This document shows positions 34,273 to 42,848 of a stretch of 64,000 bases of DNA, piece after piece; the first letter of the stretch is position 1; every line of letters begins with the position of its first letter. The position numbers were made by a program, and so were the translations under genes. The notes under the pieces are model-generated. The model was not told the origin of the DNA. It saw only the letters and a program-made list of their open reading frames with translations, and did not search any database. Origin of the DNA: CAWAMD01 sp963783045 (GTDB lineage: Bacteria; Actinomycetota; Nitriliruptoria; Nitriliruptorales; Nitriliruptoraceae); assembly GCA_963783045.1 (NCBI GenBank), contig CAWAMD010000002.1, positions 1 to 64,000 on the forward strand, read 5' to 3'.

Positions 34273-35373
34273 TCAGCGCCGCGGGCCGGTGACCGCGCGA
34301 CGGCCCGTCACCTCGGCGGCGCCATGGCCCGACCGCTGCTGCGCGAAGGTGGCGCGTGGGCTTCTCGCCGAGGCCTTGCCGGCGTGGAAGACCGCGAAGC
34401 GGTTGACGACCGCGCCGATCGTCCCGAGGACCGCCGACACGACCCGGCGCGCCGTGCGCCACCGCTTCGGTACCGGCAGCAGGGAGACGCCGAGGCTCGC
34501 GCCGGTCAGTGCCTTCGCGGTCGTCCACAGCTGGCCGGACACGCCCTCGTGCAGCGGTGTGCCCACCTCGGGGATCTCGTCGGCCCGCCGCTCGAGGGCC
34601 AGGGCGGCCCCGAGCTCGCCGACCTTCGCGGCGACGCCGAGCCGGCGGGTCACCGTGGCCTCCCGCTCGGTGGGGCCGAGCAGGTCGAGGATGTCCATCG
34701 CCGACGCCATCGCCGATGCCCCGAACAGGACCGGCAGCTCACGGCGGGTCTCCTGCCAGACCGGCACGGCGGTGTCGGCCACGAGCACGCCCGTGTAGGT
34801 ACCGAGAATCGGAGCGACGGAACCGGCACCAAGGCCGGCGACCTCCCCGAGCATGCGGAAGAATCCACCGCCGAGGTGCGGCAGGACGGCGGACGCGGAG
34901 CTCATGCCGGTCGCCGACGCCAGCGTCCACGACCCCATGTTCATCGCCGAGGTCGGCCGGAACACCCGCAGCATGTTCAGGAACCGCTCTGGGCGCCCGA
35001 GGTCGTGGATCAGGAAGGCGGTCCCGAGCCCCCCACCGACCGCCCCGACCCAGCGGGACTTCGTGATCAGCCCGTCGTACCCGTCGCGGTCGGCGACCTG
35101 CGCGATCGCCGCCAGGATGGCCGCGCCGGCGGACACCCCGCCGGTGTAGAAGTAGGACGGCACCGACCAGATCCACACCGGCTCCTTGATCGCCGGCCGG
35201 TCGTAGTAGGTCGTGCCCTGCCCGTCGGCCGACACGCCAGCCGTCACGGTCGGCTGGGGCGTCCCGACCGTCGAGGGGAAGCCGGGCGTCTCCTCGCTGC
35301 GCTCCTGGCCCGCCGCCTCGCCGGTGAGCGTGGCCTGCTCGGGATCGACGTGACGCTCGTGATCGTCGCTCAC
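34273..35373 (-). CDS. NrfD-like polytopic membrane subunit of formate dehydrogenase
   Basis: 366 aa; GTG overlapping the fdhB stop (GTGA). Cytosolic ~65-residue leader, then WIWSVPSYFYTGGVSAGAAI, the start of an NrfD/PsrC membrane domain with about eight helices, including FLIHDLGRPERFLNMLRVFR and PTSAMNMGSWTLASATGM, both hallmarks of the family. It anchors the complex and passes electrons to quinone without haem, in contrast to cytochrome-b FdnI. Last gene of the operon, followed by a hairpin. Confidence 0.88.
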   Translation of the reverse strand: MSDDHERHVDPEQATLTGEAAGQERSEETPGFPSTVGTPQPTVTAGVSADGQGTTYYDRPAIKEPVWIWSVPSYFYTGGVSAGAAILAAIAQVADRDGYDGLITKSRWVGAVGGGLGTAFLIHDLGRPERFLNMLRVFRPTSAMNMGSWTLASATGMSSASAVLPHLGGGFFRMLGEVAGLGAGSVAPILGTYTGVLVADTAVPVWQETRRELPVLFGASAMASAMDILDLLGPTEREATVTRRLGVAAKVGELGAALALERRADEIPEVGTPLHEGVSGQLWTTAKALTGASLGVSLLPVPKRWRTARRVVSAVLGTIGAVVNRFAVFHAGKASARSPRATFAQQRSGHGAAEVTGRRAVTGPRR

Positions 35374-36326
35374 GCTCGTTCCTCCCGCGCCGAGACGACC
35401 GCCGCGATCGCCGCGAACACCATCGCCGCCCCGGCCAGGGCTGCCGACATCCACGACTCGCCGACCTTCTTCGTCGGGTCGACGGGGTCCGGCGGCAGGT
35501 TGTAGACCTCCGGCTCGTCCATGAGCAGGAAGAACGCGTTCGTCCCGCCCGTGCCCGGCTGGTTGTCCTCGTCGACGCCGTACAGGTAGGCGTCGGTGTG
35601 GCCGCGGTCGTGCAGCGTCGCGACACGCCGCTCGGCGACCTCCCGCAGCTCGTCCATGTCGCCGAACACGATCGAGTCGGTCGGGCACGCCTTCGCGCAG
35701 GCAGGCTCCATACCGTCACCGAGCCGGTCGTAGCACAGGGTGCACTTCCACGCGCGCCCGTCGTCGGGGCGACGGTCGATGACGCCGAAGGGGCAGGCCG
35801 GGATACACATCCCGCAGCCGTTGCAGACGTTGGGCTGCACGTACACCGAGTCGTACTCGGTGCGGATGATCGACCCGGTCGGGCACACGTCGAGGCAGCC
35901 GGCGTGCACGCAGTGCTTGCACACGTCCGACATCATCAGCCACGAGAAGTCGCCACCGCCCTGCGGGTCGGGGCCGAACGCCGGCGGAGCCGATGGGGCC
36001 TCGTCGCCCTCGAACCAGGACAGGTCCGCGAACCCGGTCGTCGGGTTCCTGCCGGGCTGCTCGATGAAGGCGACGTGGCGCCAGGTCGAGGCGCCGAGGT
36101 CGCCGGTGTTGTCGTAGGACGTGCCGGTGAAGACGAAGCCGTCGTCGGGCAGCTGGTTCCACTGCTTGCAGGCGACCTCGCAGGCCTTGCACCCGATGCA
36201 GACGGTCGTGTCGGTGAAGAACCCTTTGGGGCTCTTCGACCACTCCTGCTCGAGGCGGGCCATCGACGAGGCGCGCAGCTCGGGGGTCTCCACGTCGCTC
36301 GGCTGGATCTGGGACGTCGTGGACAT
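35370..36326 (-). CDS. formate dehydrogenase Fe-S (beta) subunit
   Basis: 318 aa; ATG overlapping the alpha-subunit stop by one base (TGATG). Four [4Fe-4S] motifs in order: CIGCKACEVACKQW (~42), CKHCVHAGCLDVCPTGS (~130), CNGCGMCIPACPFGV (~160), CTLCYDRLGDGMEPACAKAC (~190). A C-terminal membrane helix (AALAGAAMVFAAIAAVVSA) anchors it next to the NrfD subunit, as in FdnH. It transfers electrons from the alpha subunit to the membrane subunit. Confidence 0.93.
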   Translation of the reverse strand: MSTTSQIQPSDVETPELRASSMARLEQEWSKSPKGFFTDTTVCIGCKACEVACKQWNQLPDDGFVFTGTSYDNTGDLGASTWRHVAFIEQPGRNPTTGFADLSWFEGDEAPSAPPAFGPDPQGGGDFSWLMMSDVCKHCVHAGCLDVCPTGSIIRTEYDSVYVQPNVCNGCGMCIPACPFGVIDRRPDDGRAWKCTLCYDRLGDGMEPACAKACPTDSIVFGDMDELREVAERRVATLHDRGHTDAYLYGVDEDNQPGTGGTNAFFLLMDEPEVYNLPPDPVDPTKKVGESWMSAALAGAAMVFAAIAAVVSAREERA

Positions 36327-39300
36327 CAGCTCTTCTCCGTCTGCTGGGTCTGGCCCGAGCGCTCGCCGTGCGTGCCTTCCTTCTTCGTCCTCTGGATGGC
36401 CTCCAGGTCGCGGCCCGTGCCGGGATCCTGCTCGGCGTACTCGACGAGCGGGCCGCTGGTCACGACACGGCGCTTGCGGCTGCGGCGGCCAGCCTCGATG
36501 TCGCAGGTCAGCGCCTTGGACTCCTGGATGGAGACGTTCGGGTCGGCGACGAAGCTGATCAGCTCGTTGACCACGTCGCCCTTGACGAGACCCATGTAGC
36601 CCCAGTGGTAGGGCAGCCCCACCTGCTGCAGGGTCTGCTTGTTGCCCTTCTTCCCGACCGTCAGCGGGCGGATGCGGTGTGTCACGAGCGCCCGGCACTC
36701 GATCTCGCCGCGGGCGGTGCGGATCGTCGCCCAGCCGCCGTTCTCGATCCCCTTCTCCGCCGCGAGCTCGGGAGAGATCTCGCAGAACAGCTCGGGCATC
36801 AGCTCGCTCAGCCAGGCCACCCAGCGGCTCATCCCGCCGGCCGTGTGGTGCTCGGTCAGCCGGTAGGTCGTCAGCGGGTACGGGAAGTGCTCGTCCGCAT
36901 AGGCCCGGTGGTACGGGTTGTCCTTGCGATCCCACTCGATGCGCGCGGGGTTGCACTGCTGGCCGTACAGGATGTTCTGGACCGGCGACTCCTGGGGCTC
37001 GTAATGGGTCGGCAGCGGCCCGTCGAGCAGGCCGGACGGCACATACAGCCAGCCCTTGCCGTCGGTCTGCATGATGAACGGGTCGATGCCGGACAGGGCG
37101 TCGGTGCCCTGCGCCCCCTCCTCGGGGCGGTAGCTCGGCGCCCGGCCGGGGATGAAGTCGCTCGAGTCGTACCCGACCCAGGACTCGTTCTCCTCGTCCC
37201 ACCACACGTACCTCTTGCGCTCGGACCACGGCTTGCCGTCCGGGTCGGCCGACGCGCGGTTGTAGAGGATGCGGCGGTTGTCGGGCCAGGCCCAGGCCCA
37301 CTCAAGGGCGACCCAGTCCTGCTCGTACCAGGGCTTGCGGCGGTTGGGCATGTTCTGCCCGCCGGCGTAGGCGCCGGAGTAGATCCACACGCCACAGGCC
37401 GTCGATCCGTCGTCGGACAGGTCCGTGAAGGACGAGACGGGCTCGTCGTCGGTGAGCGAGTAGCCGTCGTCGCCGATCCTGAACCCGTTGATCTCCTTGA
37501 GGACGTACTCGGCGTCCGGCTCGGCGATCGCGCCCTTCGTCGGGTAGTTCCAGGTGAGATCCTGGATCGGCCGGTCCTTCGGGTCGGTCGAGTCGGCGAG
37601 CAGCGCCTTGACCCGGGTGCCGAGGTGGTACATGAACCACAGCTCGCTGCGCGCGTCACCCGGCGGCTCGACCGCCTTCTCGTGCCACTGCAGCATCCGC
37701 TGCGTGTTCGTGAAGGCGCCGTCCTTCTCGGTGTGCGCGGCGCAGGGGAAGAAGAAGACCTCGGTCTGGCAGTCCTCGGGGCGAACCTCGCCACGGTCGA
37801 ACTCCGGGCCGGTGCGCCAGAACTCGGCGGACTCGTTCGGGGCGAAGTCACGGACGACGCACCATTCGAGGTTGCGGGCGCCCTTGCGGTGCAGCGCCCC
37901 GTGCATGGAGCCGACCGCGGGGTTCTCCCCCATGATGAAGTAGCCCTTGACGTCCCCGTCGGCCATCGCCGCGACCGTCGTCATGTGCGAGTGGTCGCCG
38001 CTGATGTGCGGCAGGTAGTCGTAGCAGTAGTCGTTGTCGGCCCTCGCCGCGTCGCCCCAGTACGCCTTCAGCAGCGACACCATGTAGGTGCGCATCTTCG
38101 ACCACCAGCCGGTCGCCGACTCGTTGTACTCGACGTACTCGTCGAGGCTGGTGTCATGCTTCGCGTGCGGCATCGGCAGGTAGCCCGGCAGGATGTTGTA
38201 CAGCGTCGGGATGTCCGTCGAGCCCTGGATCGACGCGTGGCCGCGCAGTGCCAGGATCCCGCCGCCGGGCCGCCCCATGTTGCCGAGCAGCAGCTGGAGG
38301 ATCGAGGCCGTGCGGATGTACTGCACGCCGACGGTGTGCTGGGTCCAGCCGACCGCGTAGGCGAAGGCGGACGTGCGCTCACGCCCCGAGTTCTCGCACA
38401 GGGCCTCCGCGACCTGGATGAGCTGTTCCTCGGCAATCCCGCAGATGTCGGCGACCATCTCGGGCGTGTACCGCGAGAAGTGGCGCTTGAGCACCTGGAA
38501 GACGCAGCGGGGGTCCTGCAGCGTCGGGTCGGAGTGCTCCGCCGTGATGTTCGAGCCACGCTGCTGGCCCTCGGAGGAGCCGGCGAACATCTCGCGCTTG
38601 CCGGCGGCCGGTGCGACGCGGGCATCCTTGTAGGTCCAGGCGGCCGGGTCGTACTGGCCCTTGTCCGGGTCCCAGCCGGAGAAGATCCCGTCGAGATCCT
38701 CGGTGTCCTCGAAGTCGTCGGTCAGGATCGCGTCGGCGTTCGTGTAGCTGACGACGTAGTCGTGGAAGTAGCGCTCGTTCTGCAGGACGTAGTTGACGAT
38801 CCCGCCGAGGAAGGCGATGTCCGTCCCGGGCCGCAGCCCCACGTGGATGTCGGAGACCGCCGAGGTCCGCGTGAACCGCGGGTCGACGTGGATGATCGTC
38901 GCACCGCGCCGCTTGGCCTCCATGACCCACTGGAAGCCGACGGGGTGGTTCTCCGCCATGTTGGACCCCTCGATCACGATGCAGTCCGCGTTCGCGAGGT
39001 CCTGCTGGAAGGTCGTGGCGCCGCCCCGACCGAAGCTGGTCCCCAGACCGGGGACCGTGGAGCTGTGTCATATGCGGGCCTGGTTCTCGATCTGGATCGC
39101 ACCCATCGCCGTGAACAGCTTCTTGATGAGGTAGTTCTCTTCGTTGTCGAGGGTGGCGCCACCGAGGTGCGCGAACCCGAGGGTGCGGCGCAGCGGGTTG
39201 CCGTCCTCGGTGGTGTCCTCCCAGGTCTCGTTGCGGGTCTTCACGACCCGCTCGGCGACCATGTCCATGGCCGTCTCGAGGGGGATCGGCTCCCAGTCGG

Positions 39301-39637
39301 TGCCGCCGGGGCGCCGGTACAGCACCGTCTTCACCCGATAGTCGCCGGTGACGAGCTGGTAGGTGGCGGCACCCTTCGGACAGAGCTTGCCGCGCGAGAC
39401 GGGCGAGTCGGGGTCGCCCTCGATGTCGATGAGCTTGCCGTCACGGTGGTAGAGCAGCTGCCCACAGCCGACGGCACAGTAGGGACACACCGACCGGGAG
39501 ACCTCGGCGCCGACGGTCCGTGACTGCTTCGTGCGGGTCTCACGCGACCCGGCCGTGTCCACGATGAGGCCGGTGAGGTCGCGGTGCTTGATCTGCCGGT
39601 AGACCGGCCACTGCTCGATGAGATCCTTCAGGCCCAC
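36326..39637 (-). CDS. formate dehydrogenase alpha subunit, selenocysteine-containing
   Basis: 1103 aa from GTG 39635-39637 (GGAAGGG 8 bases upstream), read through an in-frame TGA at 39068-39070 as selenocysteine, residue 190 (NQARI-U-HSSTVPGLG, as in E. coli FdnG). Before it: SVCPYCAVGCGQLLYHRDGK, the N-terminal [4Fe-4S] site, and RGKLCPKGAAT. After it: CIVIEGSNMAENHPVGFQWV, VDPRFTRTSAVSDIHVGLRP, SGDHSHMTTVAAMADG, and a C-terminal molybdopterin-binding domain (LPYHWGYMGLVKGDVVNELI). It is longer than FdnG (1015 aa), mostly from inserts in the second half. No twin-Arg signal is seen, so a cytosolic orientation is likely. First gene of a coupled three-gene operon. Confidence 0.93.
39038..39070 (-). 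promoter_or_regulatory. Sec codon plus SECIS-like hairpin
   Basis: TGA (39070-39068) is followed after 11 bases by GGTCCCC (39056-39050), the loop GGTCT (39049-39045) and GGGGACC (39044-39038), a perfect 7-bp stem. The GGUCU apical loop and the distance from UGA match the SelB-binding SECIS of E. coli fdhF. Reading frame is preserved on both sides of the codon. Confidence 0.88.
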
Positions 39638-39983
39638 GCATGACCCTTCCGGTCCGGCCAGCGGCTCGGGGCGCCGACGGCGATGGACCCACCGTAGGCG
39701 GGCGTCCGTCGGTTCGGCCGAGACGCGAGGACGTTCCGAACGACCGTGACCCGGACGACCGCGACCAGGACGCGGTGTGGGTCCGCTGGCCACCGGGTCG
39801 ACGCTCGCAGCATCCGGCGACTCGTCGGCAGGACGTGGGTCCAGCACGCCCGGCCGGGTTTCACGCCGGCGCACCGCCCTCGCGTGCCACTAGCGTCGGC
39901 CGCGCCCGTCCGGCCGGGCGCCGGGTCCGTCACGCCGCACCGGTGCCGTCCGAAGGCGGCGGCATCTGACGTCAGGAGAGACC
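39638..39983. other. intergenic region between divergent fdh operon and GH15 gene
   Basis: 346 bp with no convincing coding frame. It must carry the promoters of the two divergent units. I see an SD (GGAAGG) for the dehydrogenase and AGGAGAG for the glycosidase, but no strong -10/-35 pair, no hairpin and no repeat. Confidence 0.5.
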
Positions 39984-41825
39984 GTGTGGGCCCCGATCGA
40001 GGACTACGCGCTCATCGCGAACAGTGCTGCGGCAGGACTCGTGTCCCGCACCGGCGCCATCGACTGGTTGTGCGTCCCCCGGTTCGACCATGCCGCGTGC
40101 ATGGCCGCGCTCCTCGGTGACGAACGCCATGGCATGTGGGTCATCGCCCCCGTCAACGGTCCCCGGACCACCACGCGGGGGTACCGGACCGGCTCGATGG
40201 TGCTCGAGACCGAGATCGCCTCGGACGACGGCCGGATCCGGCTCGTCGACTGCATGGACGTGCAGGACCACGCCCCCCGGGTCATCCGGCTCGTCGAAGG
40301 GCTCGACGGCGAGGTCGACCTGCACATGCAGCTCGTCATGAGCTTCGACTACGGCACCATGCGACCGCTCGTCCACGAGCAGGATGGTCGGCTGGTCGCG
40401 CTCGCAGGCCCGGACGGGCTCGTGCTGGACGCCGATATCGAGGTCGGCCAGCACGAGCAGTCCACCGTCGGCAACACCCGGGTGCGAGCCGGCGACCAGC
40501 TCGCGTTCGTGCTCACGCACTTCGACTCGCAGGACGACCCGCCGGACCCGATCGACGCCGCAGCGGCGGTGGAGCACGCGACGAGCTGGTGGCAGGGCTG
40601 GTCGGGCCAGCTGAACTACGAGGGCCCCTACTTCGAGGAGGTCCGCCGCTCGATGCTGGTGATGAAGGCGCTCAGCTACGCGCCGACCGGCTCCATGGTG
40701 ACCTCCCCCACCTCCTCGCTGCCGGAGAAGCTCGGCGGCACACGCAACTTCGACTACCGCTACTGCTGGCTGCGCGACTCGAGCTTCACCGTCTACGCGC
40801 TGGTCCGCGGTGGGTTCGAGAAGGAGGCCCGTGCCTGGCGGGACTGGCTCGTGCGCACCACCGGCGCCGTCGCCGACAAGCTGCAGCCGGTCTTCGGTCC
40901 TGCCGGGGAACGCCGCATCAACGAGCTCGAGGCCAGCTGGCTCCCCGGCTACGAGGGGTCCACGCCGGTCATGATGGGCAACGCTGCGGCCAGCCAGTTC
41001 CAGCTCGACGTGTTCGGCGAGGCGATGGACGCCCTGTTCGAGTGCCGCCGGCTCGGACTCGAGCCGAGCGACGACGCCTGGACGCTGCAGCGGGACGTGG
41101 CCAACTTCGTCGTCGACCGCTGGACCCATCCGGGCGCGGGCATCTGGGAGCTGCGCGGCCCCTCACGCCAGTACGTCCACTCCAAGGCGATGGCCTGGCT
41201 GGCGCTCGACCGCGCCGTGCGGATGGTCGAGGACTTCGGCCGCGAGGCCTCCGAGGTGGACACCTGGCGTAGCACCCGCGACGCGATCCACGAGGAGGTG
41301 CTGCGCCTCGGCTACGACGAGGAGGTCGGCAGCTTCGTGCAGCACTACGGCGCGAAGACGGTCGACGCCTCGTGCCTGCTGCTGGTCCAGTACGGCTTCC
41401 TCCCGCCCGACGACGAGCGGATCGTGAGCACCGTGGAGGTGATCATGGACCGACTCATGGTCGACGGATGGCTGTGGCGCTTCGACTCCTCCTCAACGTC
41501 GTCGGGGTTCCCGGAGAGCGAAGGTGCGTTCCTCGCGACCCAGTGCTGGCTCGCCGACGCCCTGGAGCTCATCGGCCGTCACGACGACGCCGTCGCGGTC
41601 TACGAGCGGGTGCTCTCCGTCGCCAACGACGTGGGCCTGCTCTCCGAGGAGTACGACCCGGCGACGAACCGGCTCGTGGGCAACTTCCCGCTGGCACTCA
41701 CCCACCTGGCCGTCGCGAACACGGCACGGAACCTGTCCGGTGAGGGTGCCGCCCACCACCGCGCGGCGCCGGCACTCGGTGAGATGGACGACGACCCCGC
41801 CGCCACGCCCAGCGACAGCTCCTGA
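39984..41825 (+). CDS. glycoside hydrolase family 15 protein (trehalase/glucoamylase-like)
   Basis: 613 aa; GTG with AGGAGAG upstream. N-terminal super-sandwich domain (IEDYALIANSAAAGLVSRTG; IDWLCVPRFDHAACMAALLG) and C-terminal (alpha/alpha)6 barrel: GGTRNFDYRYCWLRDSSFTV, GIWELRGPSRQYVHSKAMAW with the general-acid Glu, and LLSEEYDPATNRLVGNFPLA with the general-base Glu. No signal peptide, so intracellular. Actinobacterial enzymes of this form often hydrolyse trehalose. Substrate not decidable from sequence. It does not appear linked to the fdh genes by operon. Confidence 0.88.
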   Translation: MWAPIEDYALIANSAAAGLVSRTGAIDWLCVPRFDHAACMAALLGDERHGMWVIAPVNGPRTTTRGYRTGSMVLETEIASDDGRIRLVDCMDVQDHAPRVIRLVEGLDGEVDLHMQLVMSFDYGTMRPLVHEQDGRLVALAGPDGLVLDADIEVGQHEQSTVGNTRVRAGDQLAFVLTHFDSQDDPPDPIDAAAAVEHATSWWQGWSGQLNYEGPYFEEVRRSMLVMKALSYAPTGSMVTSPTSSLPEKLGGTRNFDYRYCWLRDSSFTVYALVRGGFEKEARAWRDWLVRTTGAVADKLQPVFGPAGERRINELEASWLPGYEGSTPVMMGNAAASQFQLDVFGEAMDALFECRRLGLEPSDDAWTLQRDVANFVVDRWTHPGAGIWELRGPSRQYVHSKAMAWLALDRAVRMVEDFGREASEVDTWRSTRDAIHEEVLRLGYDEEVGSFVQHYGAKTVDASCLLLVQYGFLPPDDERIVSTVEVIMDRLMVDGWLWRFDSSSTSSGFPESEGAFLATQCWLADALELIGRHDDAVAVYERVLSVANDVGLLSEEYDPATNRLVGNFPLALTHLAVANTARNLSGEGAAHHRAAPALGEMDDDPAATPSDSS

Positions 41826-41877
41826 CCCCGGTATGCCACGGTGACATGGCTGCGGGACGCGCCACGGCTCCTGCAGG

Positions 41878-42726
41878 TCACCGACCTGCGTCCGCCAGCC
41901 GAGCCGGCGTCGTGTAGACGTTGAAGCGCTCGCCGCGCAGGAACCCGACGAGCGTGACGCCGAAGCGTCGCGCCACGTCGACGGCGAGGCTCGACGGCGC
42001 GGAGATGGCGGCGAGGCACGGCACGCCCGCGGCCACGGCCTTCTGCACGAGCTCGTAGGAGGCACGTCCGCTGACGAGGACGATCGCAGGCGCCAGCGGC
42101 AGGCGGTCGGACAGCAGCGCCCAGCCGACGAGCTTGTCGAGGGCGTTGTGCCGGCCCACGTCCTCACGGACCGCGACGAGCTCACCCGCCGGGTCGAACA
42201 GCGCGGCCGCGTGCAGCCCGCCGGTGCGGTCGAAGACCTGCTGCGCGGCACGCAGCCGCCCCGGCAGCGACGCCAGCACGTCCGGGGACACGTCCGGCCC
42301 GCGGGGCACCGGCTGCAGTCCGCGCTCCTCGAGGCCCTCGAGCGTGGCCTTGCCGCAGACACCGCAGGCGCTCGTCATGGTGAAGTGCCGCTCGAGCGCG
42401 TCGAGGTCGGGCAGGGCCCGGGCCGCGAGGTCGACCGTGACGACGTTGTGCTGCTGCTCGTCCGGAACCTCGACGCAGTAGCGGATCGAGCGCACGTCGC
42501 GGCGGGCGCTGATGATCCCCTCGCCGTAGAGGAAGCCGGCGGCGAGCTCGAAGTCGGCGCCGGGGGTCCGCATCGTCACGGCCACCCGCTGCGTGGCGCC
42601 GCCGGCCGCCAGCCGGATCTCCAGCGGCTCCTCGGTGGCGAGCCAGTCCGACCGGCTCCGTTCGCCGTCGGCCGCGACGGACAACAGGGTGGTGCGCGTC
42701 CGCGCGCCGGGGCGTGTGCTGTTCAT
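41878..42726 (-). CDS. fdhD: formate dehydrogenase accessory sulfurtransferase FdhD
   Basis: 282 aa; ATG 42726. FdhD moves sulfur from the cysteine desulfurase to the bis-MGD cofactor of formate dehydrogenase. Features: EEPLEIRLAAGG at ~28, TPGADFELAAGFLYGEGII, the CxxC active-site motif TSACGVCGKATLEGL near residue 108, FDRTGGLHAAALFDPAGELV, REDVGRHNALDKLVGWAL, SGRASYELVQKAVAAGVP. Encoded 2.2 kb from the fdh operon with the GH15 gene between, so the pair is functionally but not transcriptionally linked. Confidence 0.93.
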   Translation of the reverse strand: MNSTRPGARTRTTLLSVAADGERSRSDWLATEEPLEIRLAAGGATQRVAVTMRTPGADFELAAGFLYGEGIISARRDVRSIRYCVEVPDEQQHNVVTVDLAARALPDLDALERHFTMTSACGVCGKATLEGLEERGLQPVPRGPDVSPDVLASLPGRLRAAQQVFDRTGGLHAAALFDPAGELVAVREDVGRHNALDKLVGWALLSDRLPLAPAIVLVSGRASYELVQKAVAAGVPCLAAISAPSSLAVDVARRFGVTLVGFLRGERFNVYTTPARLADAGR

Positions 42727-42848
42727 GGCGGGCACCCTACGCACCGGGTCCGACGACCGACACCGGACGTTCCGTGCACGGACGACCGGTAGCGGGACCC
42801 TGCCCACAGGCCCGCTGCTACGGTCGCCGCACCGACGGCGAGCAGCGG

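Noticed and set aside
38977..39070. Two separate genes (39068-39637 and 36326-38977) for formate dehydrogenase
   Set aside because: The frame and family homology continue across the TGA, with a SECIS hairpin just after it; a selenocysteine codon explains it better than a nonsense mutation.
36368..39523. 1051-residue plus-strand frame opposite the formate dehydrogenase alpha gene
   Set aside because: Antisense shadow of a GC-rich gene: no domain, Arg/Val/Gly-rich composition, and complete overlap with a clearly conserved protein.
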